DNA of 31,314 nt from an uncultured Clostridia bacterium. GTDB taxonomy: Bacteria > Bacillota > Clostridia > Peptostreptococcales > Anaerovoracaceae. Shown here piece after piece: positions 8,422 to 16,531 of this stretch. Within the stretch, counting starts at the first letter, position 1; every line of letters starts with the position of its first letter. The translations under genes and the position numbers were made by a program. The stretch lies in contig CALHKP010000018.1 in the NCBI GenBank assembly GCA_938034165.1, forward strand, positions 1-31,314, given 5' to 3'. The notes under the pieces were generated by a model that was not told where the DNA came from, did not search any database, and worked only from the letters and a program-made list of their open reading frames with translations.

Positions 8422-8889
8422 TTATCTGTTTTGCAGTTTTAGCTTCTCCAGCTCACTCTTGAGCCGAATATTTTCCATCTGGAGATCAAAGAAACTGTTT
8501 TCGTACTCGCTGCATTTTTCGCTGAGTTTACGCATTCTTTCGTTGGCATCCTTTATGTTTGCCTTCATTTCTTCGAGAGAATCCATGGATTTGACGCTTG
8601 TTTTCTTTGATTCTTCTAACAGATTCTTGTAATAATCTCTTTCTTTCAGGAGTTTTTCTCTTTCGTCAGCTATCTTAGTGATTCGCTTGAGAGCCTCAAA
8701 ATACTCCTCTGTGATGTTAACAGAAGAAAGTACAGCAACACTAACAGCAGATTTGTCATCTACATAATTTGCAATATACTTCATCTGTTCATCCACATGA
8801 TTTGCAATGCTTATGATTTCTTCTTCGGACTTGTCGCCAATTACCGTATATTCATGTCCAAAGATTCTTACCACTGTTTTGTTTGCCAT
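8422..8889 (-). CDS. zapA: Cell division protein ZapA, extended
   Basis: The N-terminal 70 residues match ZapA: V-R-I-F-G-H-E-Y-T-V followed by helices with A-N-H-V-D-E-Q-M, ending in S-V-N-I-T-E-E-Y-F. ZapA crosslinks and bundles FtsZ filaments at midcell. At 155 residues it is much longer than the roughly 85-residue Bacillus protein. Residues 75-155 form an uninterrupted charged coiled coil (E-R-E-K-L-L-K-E-R, then L-Q-M-E-N-I-R-L-K-S-E-L-E-K-L), which would lengthen the antiparallel tetramer arm or add a binding surface. The start follows GGGAGG. It lies between pheT (19-base gap) and mutS2; in Bacillus rnhC sits between pheT and zapA, but not here. Confidence 0.88.
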   Translation of the reverse strand: MANKTVVRIFGHEYTVIGDKSEEEIISIANHVDEQMKYIANYVDDKSAVSVAVLSSVNITEEYFEALKRITKIADEREKLLKERDYYKNLLEESKKTSVKSMDSLEEMKANIKDANERMRKLSEKCSEYENSFFDLQMENIRLKSELEKLKLQNR

Positions 8890-8908
8890 AACTTTCCTCC
8901 CGATGTTT

Positions 8909-11356
8909 TTAGTTATCTCTTATGGCTGCCCCCAGCTTAGCTCTCAGAGCTGCAACGATTGCCTGATGTGCACTCTCTGTTTCTTCGTCTTTCAGAGTTC
9001 TGTCGTCGTGTCTGTATGTAAGACTGAATGCAACGCTCTTCTTTCCTTCTTCTACCTGTTCTCCTCTGTATACGTCGAAGAGCTTGATGCTTCTGAGGAT
9101 TTCTGTGCCTGCTTCTTTCATTATCTTTTCGATTTCCGCAACTGTGCAGTCTTCGTCAACAACCAGAGCAACGTCTCTCGAAGTTGAAGGATATTTTGGC
9201 AGCTGGTGGTACTGAATTTCTTTGTTTGAAAGTTCTACAAGAACATCAAAGAACAGTTCGCAGCAGTATGCTCTTGTTCCGATTCCGAAGTTTTCGCTTA
9301 CGTCAGGATGAACTTCACCCATAATACCAAGCTGAACTTCTTCTCCTGCAGGTGATTTTGCAGTAAGAACCGCACATCTGCCCGGATGATATACGTGATA
9401 TTCTGATTCTGCAGTGAACTCAACATCTGTGATTCCCAGTCTGTCAAGAAGAGCAACAACCATTCCCTTGAGCGTGAAGAAGTCTTCGTCCTTACCGTAA
9501 AGTCCGATAGTCAAATCCAGTGATTCGAAAGGAAGTCCGTTTGGATCGATGTAGTTCTTCGCAAATACAGTTCCGATTTCGAATGCTCTTACGGCTTCGA
9601 TGTTTCTTGAGTAGTTTCTGCCAAGCACTTCTAACATTCCCGGTGTCAGGATTGTTCTCATGGCAGCTGTGTCTTCTCCCATTGGGTTAATAAGCTCTAC
9701 AAGTCCTCTTTCCCATGCGTCATCTGCAATTCCCACAGCATCGAGAATCTTGTTGTTTATAAATGAGAATGTCTGGATTTCGTTTGCACCCATTCCGCAT
9801 AGAAGATCACGTGTATAAGTTCTCAGATCATAGCTCTTTGAGTTTTCTGCCTTTGTGTTTGCATTTGGAAGTGTCATAGGCAGATTGTCGTATCCGTACA
9901 TTCTTGCAACTTCTTCAACAAAATCAACTTCTTCCAGAAGATCCTGTCTTACTGTAGGCGGAGTAACAACAAGTTCATCTCCTTCGCCTTCAACCTTCAT
10001 TTCTAGGCTTTCCAGCATCTTAACCATTTCTTCTCTTGAAATATCTGTTCCCAGAACCTTGTTGATTCTGCTTACTCTTGCAGTTACAGTCTTTGCACTT
10101 CTAGGTTCCTTATATACGTCTACTGAACCTTCGAGGACTGTTCCGCATCCCAGCATTTCTACCAGTTTACATACTCTGTCTGCGGCAGCTTCACAAAGAT
10201 TAGGGTCGATTCCCTTTTCGTAACGGCTTGAGGCTTCTGTTCTCAGAGCAAGCTTCTTGGATGTCTGTCTTACTGATGATCCTTCAAAGTTTGCGGATTC
10301 GATTACTACAGTTTCTGTGTTTTCTGTGATTTCTGAGTTGAGGCCACCCATAACACCTGCGATTGCAACAGGTTTTACGCCGTCGTTAATCATAAGCATT
10401 GTATCTTCGAGAGTTCTTTCTGTTTCGTCTAATGTAACGAACTTTTCTCCGCCCTTTGCCATGTCAACAACGATTTTGTCGCCTTCTAACTTGGTAATAT
10501 CAAAAGCGTGAAGAGGCTGACCGTATTCCAGCATTACGAAGTTTGTGATATCAACCATGTTGTTGATAGGTCTCATGCCTGCGGCAATAAGTCTCTTCTG
10601 GAGCCACCATGGTGACTGCTCGATTTTTACGTCTTTTATTACTCTTGCTGTATATCTAGGGCATACAGGTGAGTTTACCTCTACCTGGATGTAATCTTCT
10701 GCTTTTTCGCTGTGCTTGCTTGATTCCAGTTCAGGATATTTCATCTTTTCGCCGAAAGTAGCTGCAGCTTCTCTTGCCATACCAAGCATTGACAGGCAGT
10801 CAGGCCTGTTTGGAGTGATTTCGAAGTCAATTGCAAAGTCGTGAAGTCCCAAAACTTCGTCGATGTTTTCTCCGAGATGTTCATCCCAGTTTCCCGGAAG
10901 AAGCCAGATTCCGTCCTTGGAGTTCATTGGTGCAACCTTGTCTCCGATACCCAGTTCCTGAGGTCCGCAAAGCATTCCGTTAGAAGTTACGCCTCTGAGT
11001 TCTCCGTTTTTGATTGTTACTCCGCCTTCTACCTTTGGCTGTCCATGTAGCGGACCCGGTACAACGCTTCCGTCAACTGCAACAGGAACATATGCTCCCT
11101 CATATACATTTGATGCGCCTGTAACTATCTGAACAAGCTCTTCTCCGCCCAGGTTCAGCTGACATACAACCAGCTTATCAGCGTTAGGGTGCTTTTCTAT
11201 TTTTTCAATTTTTCCGATTTTGACATCTTTGATTCCGCAGCCGATTTCTTCGCAGGTTTCTAGGTTTGAGCCTGACATAATCATTCTGTCGCAGAATTCC
11301 TTTGCTGTCACATTTATGTCTACATAATCTTTTAACCAGTTTAGTGATACTAACAT
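8909..11356 (-). CDS. pheT: Phenylalanyl-tRNA synthetase beta subunit
   Basis: PheT pairs with PheS in the alpha2-beta2 enzyme that charges tRNA-Phe. It has 815 residues, close to the bacterial norm. Domains in order: the EMAP/OB tRNA-binding domain (about 39-150, I-G-K-I-E-K-I-E-K-H-P-N-A-D-K-L), the B3/B4 editing region (about 210-390, with P-R-Y-T-A-R and G-Q-P-L-H-A-F-D), B5 (about 410-480), the catalytic-like core, and a C-terminal ferredoxin-fold anticodon-binding domain (about 722-815, starting Y-P-S-T-S-R-D-V-A-L-V-V). The start follows AGGAGG. The gene follows pheS by 14 bases, so the two subunits are made from one message. Confidence 0.97.
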   Translation of the reverse strand: MLVSLNWLKDYVDINVTAKEFCDRMIMSGSNLETCEEIGCGIKDVKIGKIEKIEKHPNADKLVVCQLNLGGEELVQIVTGASNVYEGAYVPVAVDGSVVPGPLHGQPKVEGGVTIKNGELRGVTSNGMLCGPQELGIGDKVAPMNSKDGIWLLPGNWDEHLGENIDEVLGLHDFAIDFEITPNRPDCLSMLGMAREAAATFGEKMKYPELESSKHSEKAEDYIQVEVNSPVCPRYTARVIKDVKIEQSPWWLQKRLIAAGMRPINNMVDITNFVMLEYGQPLHAFDITKLEGDKIVVDMAKGGEKFVTLDETERTLEDTMLMINDGVKPVAIAGVMGGLNSEITENTETVVIESANFEGSSVRQTSKKLALRTEASSRYEKGIDPNLCEAAADRVCKLVEMLGCGTVLEGSVDVYKEPRSAKTVTARVSRINKVLGTDISREEMVKMLESLEMKVEGEGDELVVTPPTVRQDLLEEVDFVEEVARMYGYDNLPMTLPNANTKAENSKSYDLRTYTRDLLCGMGANEIQTFSFINNKILDAVGIADDAWERGLVELINPMGEDTAAMRTILTPGMLEVLGRNYSRNIEAVRAFEIGTVFAKNYIDPNGLPFESLDLTIGLYGKDEDFFTLKGMVVALLDRLGITDVEFTAESEYHVYHPGRCAVLTAKSPAGEEVQLGIMGEVHPDVSENFGIGTRAYCCELFFDVLVELSNKEIQYHQLPKYPSTSRDVALVVDEDCTVAEIEKIMKEAGTEILRSIKLFDVYRGEQVEEGKKSVAFSLTYRHDDRTLKDEETESAHQAIVAALRAKLGAAIRDN

Positions 11357-11370
11357 CTAAAATCCTCCTG

Positions 11371-12393
11371 TTATTTGAACTGTTCGATAAATCTCATATC
11401 GTTCTCGTAGAGAAGTCTTATGTCGTCAATGCCGTACTTGAGCATTGCAATTCTCTCTACACCCATACCAACTGCGAAGCCTGTGTATTTTTCTGTGTCA
11501 ATACCGCCTGCCTTGTGTACATTCGGATGAGTCATTCCGCAACCAAGGATTTCTATCCAGCCGCTTCCCTTACATACATTACAGCCTTTTCCGCCGCATT
11601 TGAAGCATGATACGTCCATTTCGGCACTAGGTTCTGTAAATGGGAAGTGGTGTGGTCTGAACTTAGTCTTGGTTTCAGGTCCGAACAGTTTCTTTGCCAT
11701 ATGGTCAAGTGAACCCTTGAGGTCAGCCATTGTAATGTCTTCGCCTACAACCATCATTTCAATCTGGTGGAATGTATGTGAATGAGTAGCATCAGGAGTG
11801 TCGCATCTGTAACATCTTCCCGGAATAACTATCTTGTATGGTGTTTCAAGTTCTTTTTCCGCTCTTACTTCTGCTGATGATGTATGAGGACGAAGAACTA
11901 CATTTTCGCTGATATAGAAAGTATCGCTCAGGTCTCTTGCAGGATGAGTTTCAGGTGCGTTAAGACCATCAAAAGTATTAAAGACTGTATCGATGTCCGG
12001 TCCTTCGTATACTGAGTATCCCATTGAACGGAATATTCCTGTGATTTCTTCTATAACCTGAGTTACAGGATGTTTAACGCCGTATTTAACTTCTTTGCCC
12101 GGTTCAGTAACGTCAATCTTTTCTGCTCTGAACTTAGCTTCTTTTGCTTTTGCTTTAACTTCGCTTACTCTTTCGTTCAAAGCCTCTTCGATTTCTGCCT
12201 TAACTTTGTTTGCAGCCTGTCCGAGTGCTTTTTTTTCTTCCGGAGCAAGTTTTCCCATTGAACGAAGAACTTCTGTTATCTGTCCTTTTTTTCCGAGGAA
12301 TTTAACTCTGATTTCTTCTGTTTCTGACAGAGATGCTGCTTTGCTCAGCTGCTGCTTCGCTTCTTCCAGCATATTTGCTAATTTTTCCTGCAT
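11371..12393 (-). CDS. pheS: Phenylalanyl-tRNA synthetase alpha subunit
   Basis: This is the catalytic subunit of PheRS, 340 residues from the ATG at 12393. It has an N-terminal coiled-coil tRNA-binding arm (1-90), then class II core motifs: the D-T-F-N-T-F-D-G-L-N-A-P-E-T-H-P-A-R-D segment, F-H-Q-I-E with upstream T-H-S-H-T, and G-M-G-V-E-R-I-A-M-L-K-Y near the end (motif 3). A four-cysteine insertion, C-F-K-C-G-G-K-G-C-N-V-C, looks like a metal knuckle and is common in clostridial PheS. A longer open frame reaches 12468 into the upstream gene, but GAGAGG about ten bases before 12393 and homology to normal PheS favour the shorter start. Confidence 0.97.
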   Translation of the reverse strand: MQEKLANMLEEAKQQLSKAASLSETEEIRVKFLGKKGQITEVLRSMGKLAPEEKKALGQAANKVKAEIEEALNERVSEVKAKAKEAKFRAEKIDVTEPGKEVKYGVKHPVTQVIEEITGIFRSMGYSVYEGPDIDTVFNTFDGLNAPETHPARDLSDTFYISENVVLRPHTSSAEVRAEKELETPYKIVIPGRCYRCDTPDATHSHTFHQIEMMVVGEDITMADLKGSLDHMAKKLFGPETKTKFRPHHFPFTEPSAEMDVSCFKCGGKGCNVCKGSGWIEILGCGMTHPNVHKAGGIDTEKYTGFAVGMGVERIAMLKYGIDDIRLLYENDMRFIEQFK

Positions 12394-12454
12394 TTTTATT
12401 AAACCTCTCTTAAATTTATTTCTTTTCTCCCCCGAAAGGGCTGTCAATGTCCGG

Positions 12455-13279
12455 TTATTCTTCTGCACTTGCCTGTCTTACGGCCTCGTACATCAAAATC
12501 CCTGCAGCAACCGATGCATTCAGTGAATCTATGTTGCCTGACATTGGAATTTTTACTTTTGTTTCGGCCAGGTCAATCAGCTCTTTGCTGACCCCTGCCC
12601 CCTCGTTTCCTATAACTATTGCCGCATCCTTTGAAAGAGGCGCATCAAAGTGATAGAAATCCATTTCAAAGCATGTAACCACAAGCTTCTTTTGGAGTCT
12701 TTCTATAATTCTAATTAAATGTGCATTGTCTTCTACGAAAAAAATCGGCATTCTGAATATGGAGCCCACTGCAGATCTTACAACCTTGGGTGAAAATATA
12801 TCGGCTGTTCCTTTAACGGCGATAATCCCCCCAAATCCTGCACCATCCGCTGTCCTGATGATGGTTCCTATGTTTCCGGGATCCTGAAGCCTGTCTAAAA
12901 CTATAAGGTTTCCGGCTACTCCCCGTTCGCCCTCAAAGAGCTTACAAAACTCATCTTCGGTGAACATATCCATAGCGGTAACTGCCATCACTCCCGTACT
13001 GTGCTCAAGCTGAGTTATCTTCTTGAACAGTCCTGAGCCCAGCATATATATAGGGATTTTTCTCTCGCCCAGCAATGGAGTTATCTCCTCCAGCACCCTA
13101 GAAGCATTTTCCTCATCTACCATAATTTCGACAATATTTTTGCCGTTAATCAGAGCTTCTTCTATCAGCTTGTATCCTTCTATGATATATGATTTTTCGC
13201 TTTCTCTGTATTTTCTCTTCAGAAGCTTTTGCCACTTCTTGTATTTTTTGTTTTCGGATGAATTAATCTTGGTTATCAA
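12455..13279 (-). CDS. ysgA: TrmH/SpoU-family RNA 2'-O-methyltransferase
   Basis: This 274-residue SPOUT methyltransferase has an N-terminal substrate-binding domain (1-100) and a knotted catalytic domain. Motif 1 is P-G-N-I-G-T-I-I-R (134-142), motif 2 is I-G-N-E-G-A-G-V (223-230), and motif 3 is I-P-M-S-G-N-I-D-S-L-N-A-S-V-A-A-G (244-260). Bacillus YsgA (RlmP), also just upstream of pheS, methylates the 23S rRNA A-loop; synteny suggests the same role, but motifs alone cannot fix the target nucleotide. The start is TTG at 13279, with AGGA ten bases upstream and no early in-frame ATG. I see no convincing promoter in the short gap to the ftsZ terminator, so the source of transcription for this block is unclear. 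Confidence 0.85.
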   Translation of the reverse strand: MITKINSSENKKYKKWQKLLKRKYRESEKSYIIEGYKLIEEALINGKNIVEIMVDEENASRVLEEITPLLGERKIPIYMLGSGLFKKITQLEHSTGVMAVTAMDMFTEDEFCKLFEGERGVAGNLIVLDRLQDPGNIGTIIRTADGAGFGGIIAVKGTADIFSPKVVRSAVGSIFRMPIFFVEDNAHLIRIIERLQKKLVVTCFEMDFYHFDAPLSKDAAIVIGNEGAGVSKELIDLAETKVKIPMSGNIDSLNASVAAGILMYEAVRQASAEE

Positions 13280-13343
13280 TTTTTAGTTTTCCTAACAACT
13301 TTTTTTCAAAATATTTGTTTTTTTCGCGTATCTATAAACCACG

Positions 13344-13374
13344 AAAAAGCCGGTTGCAAAATGGCCGGCTTTTA
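13344..13374 (-). terminator. Intrinsic terminator after ftsZ
   Basis: On the minus strand AAAAGCCGG and CCGGCTTTT form a 9-bp stem with an 11-base loop, ending in a run of five T. It lies 14 bases past the ftsZ stop and closes the division and cell-wall cluster. The A-rich 5' flank means it could also work in the other direction. Confidence 0.85.
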
Positions 13375-13387
13375 AGCAAATTTCAAT

Positions 13388-14521
13388 TTATTTTTTTAGA
13401 AATGGAGGAACTCCGAATATGGAATCTTCCGGCTTTTCGTCTCTTGATGCTTCGTAAATCTGATCCAGAGTTGTCTCTACTGCTGAAAGCCCGTCTTCTG
13501 TAGTTGTTACTGTTTCTTTTGGTTCAGGGCTTCTTGTGATAGTATAATCCAGATCGATTCCTGTGCTGTCATCATCAAATCCTGTAGCGATTACAGTAAG
13601 TGAAATTTCGTCTTCCATTGATTCGTCAACTGCTGCACCGAGAATCATAACCACATTCTCATCAGCCTGTTCCTGTACAACAGATGCTACCTTTTCGATT
13701 TCTAACATACCCAAATCGTAACCGCCCACAACGTATAGCAGTATAGCTCTTGCGCCTGCAATTGTTGTTTCAAGAAGCGGACTTTCGATTGCTGCATTAA
13801 CAGCATTGGTTGCTCTGTCGTCTCCGGAAGCTCTTCCGACACCCATATGTGCTATACCCTTGTTTGTCATTACTGACTTAACATCAGCAAAGTCAACGTT
13901 GATAAGAGCATAATCTGAAATCAGATCCGAAATACCCTGAACACCCTGTCTCAGGATATCGTCAGCCATGTTGAAGGCTTCGATCATTGTAGTGTTCTTG
14001 TCGCTTGTCAGTAAAAGTCTGTCATTTGGAACTATTACAAGTGAGTCTACAAACTGACCGAGGAATTTGATTCCAAGTTCAGCCTGCTTGCTTCTTCTGC
14101 GGCCTTCGAATCTGAAAGGTTTTGTAACAACGCCAACTGTCAGAATACCCAATTCCTTGGCAACTTTTGCTATAATCGGTGCAGCTCCTGTTCCTGTACC
14201 GCCGCCCATGCCGGCAGTGATGAATACCATATCCGCACCTTCTAAATTATTCTTTATGTCATCGAGTGTCTCCTGTGCAGAACGCTGTCCGATTTCCGGA
14301 TTACCGCCTGCTCCGAGTCCTCTTGTTAACTTCTCACCTATCTGTAATTTAGTGTCTGCATTACACTTGGACAGCGCCTGTTTATCAGTATTTACTGCGA
14401 TAAACTGAACCCCCTTCAGGTCTGCCTCTATCATTCTGTTTACAGCGTTGCATCCGCCTCCACCTACGCCAATTACCTTTATTACAGCTGAATTATCCTG
14501 TAATGTTTCAAACTGCAGCAT
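13388..14521 (-). CDS. ftsZ: Cell division GTPase FtsZ
   Basis: FtsZ is the tubulin-like GTPase that forms the division ring. It has 377 residues from the ATG at 14521, which follows AAGGAGG with a six-base gap; an in-frame ATG at 14587 has no ribosome site and would add residues unlike FtsZ. The nucleotide fold begins G-V-G-G-G-G-C-N-A-V-N-R-M at 18-30. The tubulin signature G-G-G-T-G-T-G-A-A-P is at 106-115, and the synergy-loop segment L-I-N-V-D-F-A-D-V is present. After a short acidic linker the conserved C-terminal peptide ends G-V-P-P-F-L-K-K, the docking site for membrane tethers. ftsA is not adjacent, so tethering here may rely on an FtsA or SepF encoded elsewhere. Confidence 0.98.
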   Translation of the reverse strand: MLQFETLQDNSAVIKVIGVGGGGCNAVNRMIEADLKGVQFIAVNTDKQALSKCNADTKLQIGEKLTRGLGAGGNPEIGQRSAQETLDDIKNNLEGADMVFITAGMGGGTGTGAAPIIAKVAKELGILTVGVVTKPFRFEGRRRSKQAELGIKFLGQFVDSLVIVPNDRLLLTSDKNTTMIEAFNMADDILRQGVQGISDLISDYALINVDFADVKSVMTNKGIAHMGVGRASGDDRATNAVNAAIESPLLETTIAGARAILLYVVGGYDLGMLEIEKVASVVQEQADENVVMILGAAVDESMEDEISLTVIATGFDDDSTGIDLDYTITRSPEPKETVTTTEDGLSAVETTLDQIYEASRDEKPEDSIFGVPPFLKK

Positions 14522-14541
14522 TACGTGCCTCCTTACTACCC

Positions 14542-14567
14542 AATGTATATATACATTTATTCTATCA
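14542..14567 (-). promoter_or_regulatory. Probable ftsZ promoter with a 16-bp palindrome at the start point
   Basis: In the 101-base divIB-ftsZ gap the minus strand has an extended -10 element, TGaTAGAAT (14567-14559), with no good -35. Directly downstream is a perfect 16-bp palindrome, AATGTATATATACATT (14557-14542), covering the predicted transcription start and ending about 10 bases before the AAGGAGG of ftsZ. The arrangement fits an operator or a leader hairpin, giving ftsZ its own control within the cluster. No regulator can be named. Confidence 0.45.
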
Positions 14568-14622
14568 TACAAAATTTCACTTTGCACGAAAATTTTCGAG
14601 ATAAATCATATATTAAACGGTT

Positions 14623-15402
14623 TTATTGTATTTCCGGTGAAAATGACATATAGTCGCTTCCACCCATGTTGATTGTACCTCTGTTTATATCATTTTCGAA
14701 CAGATTGCTTACTACCTTCTGAAGATCTCCCGACTCTATTGCGCTCATTATCTGTTTCGGTGTTCCCTTTACAATCAAATTGTCATAAATATATGCCCTG
14801 ATTATAACCTTGCTCACATCGATTTTTTTGAAGAATATATCACCCTTTTTCATGGTGCTTATCATCTTGAGCGTATTTTTTAGGATGTCATCCTCTTCTG
14901 TCTCCAAAACGCTTCCGACATTCATCTTTTTTATGGTGAGACCCGTCAGAACAGTAACCTTCGGATCTATTTCAGCTTTTCGCAAAACATATCCGTCATC
15001 ATCTATCACAACATAGCGGTCGCCATACAAAATTGCCGCCGTCTGCTTTCGTTCTGTAACTATAATCTTGAGCTTGTTTGCAGGAATTCTCTTCACCTTA
15101 ACGGTCTCAAAATAAGGATTTTTTTCCAACCGCTTTTCCATCTTCTTGATATTGTCATCAAAAAAGAGATTGCCGCCCTTTCGGGCATCTGCCATAGAAA
15201 TTATTTCACTCTCTGTATAATAAGAATTTCCTTGCACGCTTATGTGCTCAACCGCAAAGTAATCCGATGCCAGAAACAAATATATTCCCGTACATATCAG
15301 TACCAGCAGCAGAAATTTCCGAAAGTAATGCTTCTTCTTTCGCACAATTCGCTCTCGCTCAACGGATTTAAACTCAATCCCATCAAAATTATCATACATC
15401 AT
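14623..15402 (-). CDS. divIB: Division protein DivIB/FtsQ
   Basis: This 259-residue bitopic protein has a basic cytoplasmic tail (1-27, with R-K-K-K-H), one membrane helix (about 28-46, L-L-L-V-L-I-C-T-G-I-Y-L-F-L-A) and an external POTRA domain (about 50-120, beginning F-A-V-E-H-I-S-V-Q-G-N-S-Y-Y-T-E). A beta domain follows, including I-V-T-E-R-K and a Y-V-V-I-D-D-D-G-Y-V-L strand. It works with FtsL in the complex that activates FtsW and its PBP at the septum. The start is one of two adjacent ATGs (15402 or 15399) after GGGGAAAAG. It lies 16 bases after murG. Confidence 0.9.
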   Translation of the reverse strand: MMYDNFDGIEFKSVERERIVRKKKHYFRKFLLLVLICTGIYLFLASDYFAVEHISVQGNSYYTESEIISMADARKGGNLFFDDNIKKMEKRLEKNPYFETVKVKRIPANKLKIIVTERKQTAAILYGDRYVVIDDDGYVLRKAEIDPKVTVLTGLTIKKMNVGSVLETEEDDILKNTLKMISTMKKGDIFFKKIDVSKVIIRAYIYDNLIVKGTPKQIMSAIESGDLQKVVSNLFENDINRGTINMGGSDYMSFSPEIQ

Positions 15403-15418
15403 AATTCTTTTCCCCTGA

Positions 15419-16531
15419 TTATTTCATGCTGATTACATCATAAATATTATCCGAAGCTTTGAACGGACCCGCGCCTTTGCTGTTTTCTTCCATGCTTTTC
15501 AGTTTTTCTATGTCAGCCGAAAGTTGCTCAATCATGCCAAGAAGTTCAGGTATGTCAAGTGTGCTTTCTTCTGCTAGAATTGCACCACCCCTGTCTGCTA
15601 TGGCTTTTGCATTGTAATACTGATGATTGTCCCTGGCCGTCGGAAGCGGAACCAGAACAGAAGCCCGTCCGCTGACTGTAATTTCTGCAATGGAAAGTGC
15701 TCCCGCACGAGCAATAATCAAATCTGCCGCTGCGATATAGTTTTCCATATCAGTTATGTAACTCATGATTCTCACATTATCCGCAAGCTCTATGCCGTCA
15801 TTACTTACTTTTTGGTTCACATCATCAAAGTATTGAGATCCTGTTCCGAAAATAAGGGTATTTCCTTTTTTTCCGTTTACTTTTTTTAGATATTCATATG
15901 CTATTTCGTTTATAGTCAAGGCTCCCTGGCTTCCGCCAAAGGAGAATACAACAAAGTCCTCTTCCGGAATCCCCAGCCTTTTTCTTGCAGCACTACGGTC
16001 TGCCTCATAGAAGCAGCTTCTTACAGGATTTCCCACATAAGTCTGCTTTTCCTTGTAATCAAAGACTTCCCTCGCATCTTCAAATCCGAGAAGTATGCCC
16101 TTGACGTATTTTGAAAGGAGTCTGTTTGCAAGTCCCGGAAAAGCGTTTTGTTCATGAATATAGGTGTCTGCACCGTATAATTTTCCGGCAAGAACCACAG
16201 GCACACATACAAATCCTCCGGTGCCTATTACAACATCAGGTTTAAACTTTCTCATAATCCTGTATGCCTGCAAAAGTCCATATGCCGTTACTATTCCGGT
16301 CCATATGAGCTGAAAAAACATTATGAATCGGTTTCCGACTCTGTCAACCCATCTAGACGAAACACTCTTAAATTCATATGGCGTCTTGGCCACTATATCA
16401 CTTTCCATACCAATCTTTCCGCCAACATATATAACTTCAGATCCAGGTGCCTTTTCCATGATTTTGTCTGCAATGGCCAGAGCCGGATAAATGTGTCCGC
16501 CTGAGCCGCCACCTGTCATTACTGCTCTCAT
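15419..16531 (-). CDS. murG: Lipid II-forming GlcNAc transferase MurG
   Basis: MurG transfers GlcNAc from UDP-GlcNAc to lipid I on the inner membrane face, giving lipid II. It has 370 residues, two Rossmann domains and the signature G-G-G-S-G-G-H at 7-13. I-G-T-G-G-F-V near 101-107, S-F-G-G-S-Q-G-A near 193-200 and I-A-R-A-G-A-L-S-I-A-E near 273-283 match the UDP-sugar site. The ATG at 16531 overlaps the ftsW stop as ATGA, with AAAGGAA upstream, which suggests coupling of polymerase and precursor supply. Confidence 0.97.
   Translation of the reverse strand: MRAVMTGGGSGGHIYPALAIADKIMEKAPGSEVIYVGGKIGMESDIVAKTPYEFKSVSSRWVDRVGNRFIMFFQLIWTGIVTAYGLLQAYRIMRKFKPDVVIGTGGFVCVPVVLAGKLYGADTYIHEQNAFPGLANRLLSKYVKGILLGFEDAREVFDYKEKQTYVGNPVRSCFYEADRSAARKRLGIPEEDFVVFSFGGSQGALTINEIAYEYLKKVNGKKGNTLIFGTGSQYFDDVNQKVSNDGIELADNVRIMSYITDMENYIAAADLIIARAGALSIAEITVSGRASVLVPLPTARDNHQYYNAKAIADRGGAILAEESTLDIPELLGMIEQLSADIEKLKSMEENSKGAGPFKASDNIYDVISMK

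Noticed and set aside
12421..12454. Small CCCTTTCGGGG hairpin between the methyltransferase gene and pheS as a terminator or T-box
   Set aside because: The stem is only 3-4 bp with no T-run and no T-box sequence, and the 61-base gap is too short for a riboswitch.
14542..14557. The ftsZ upstream palindrome as an intrinsic terminator for divIB
   Set aside because: The stem is AT-only and is not followed by a T-run on the minus strand (it continues GGGTAGTAAGGAGG).
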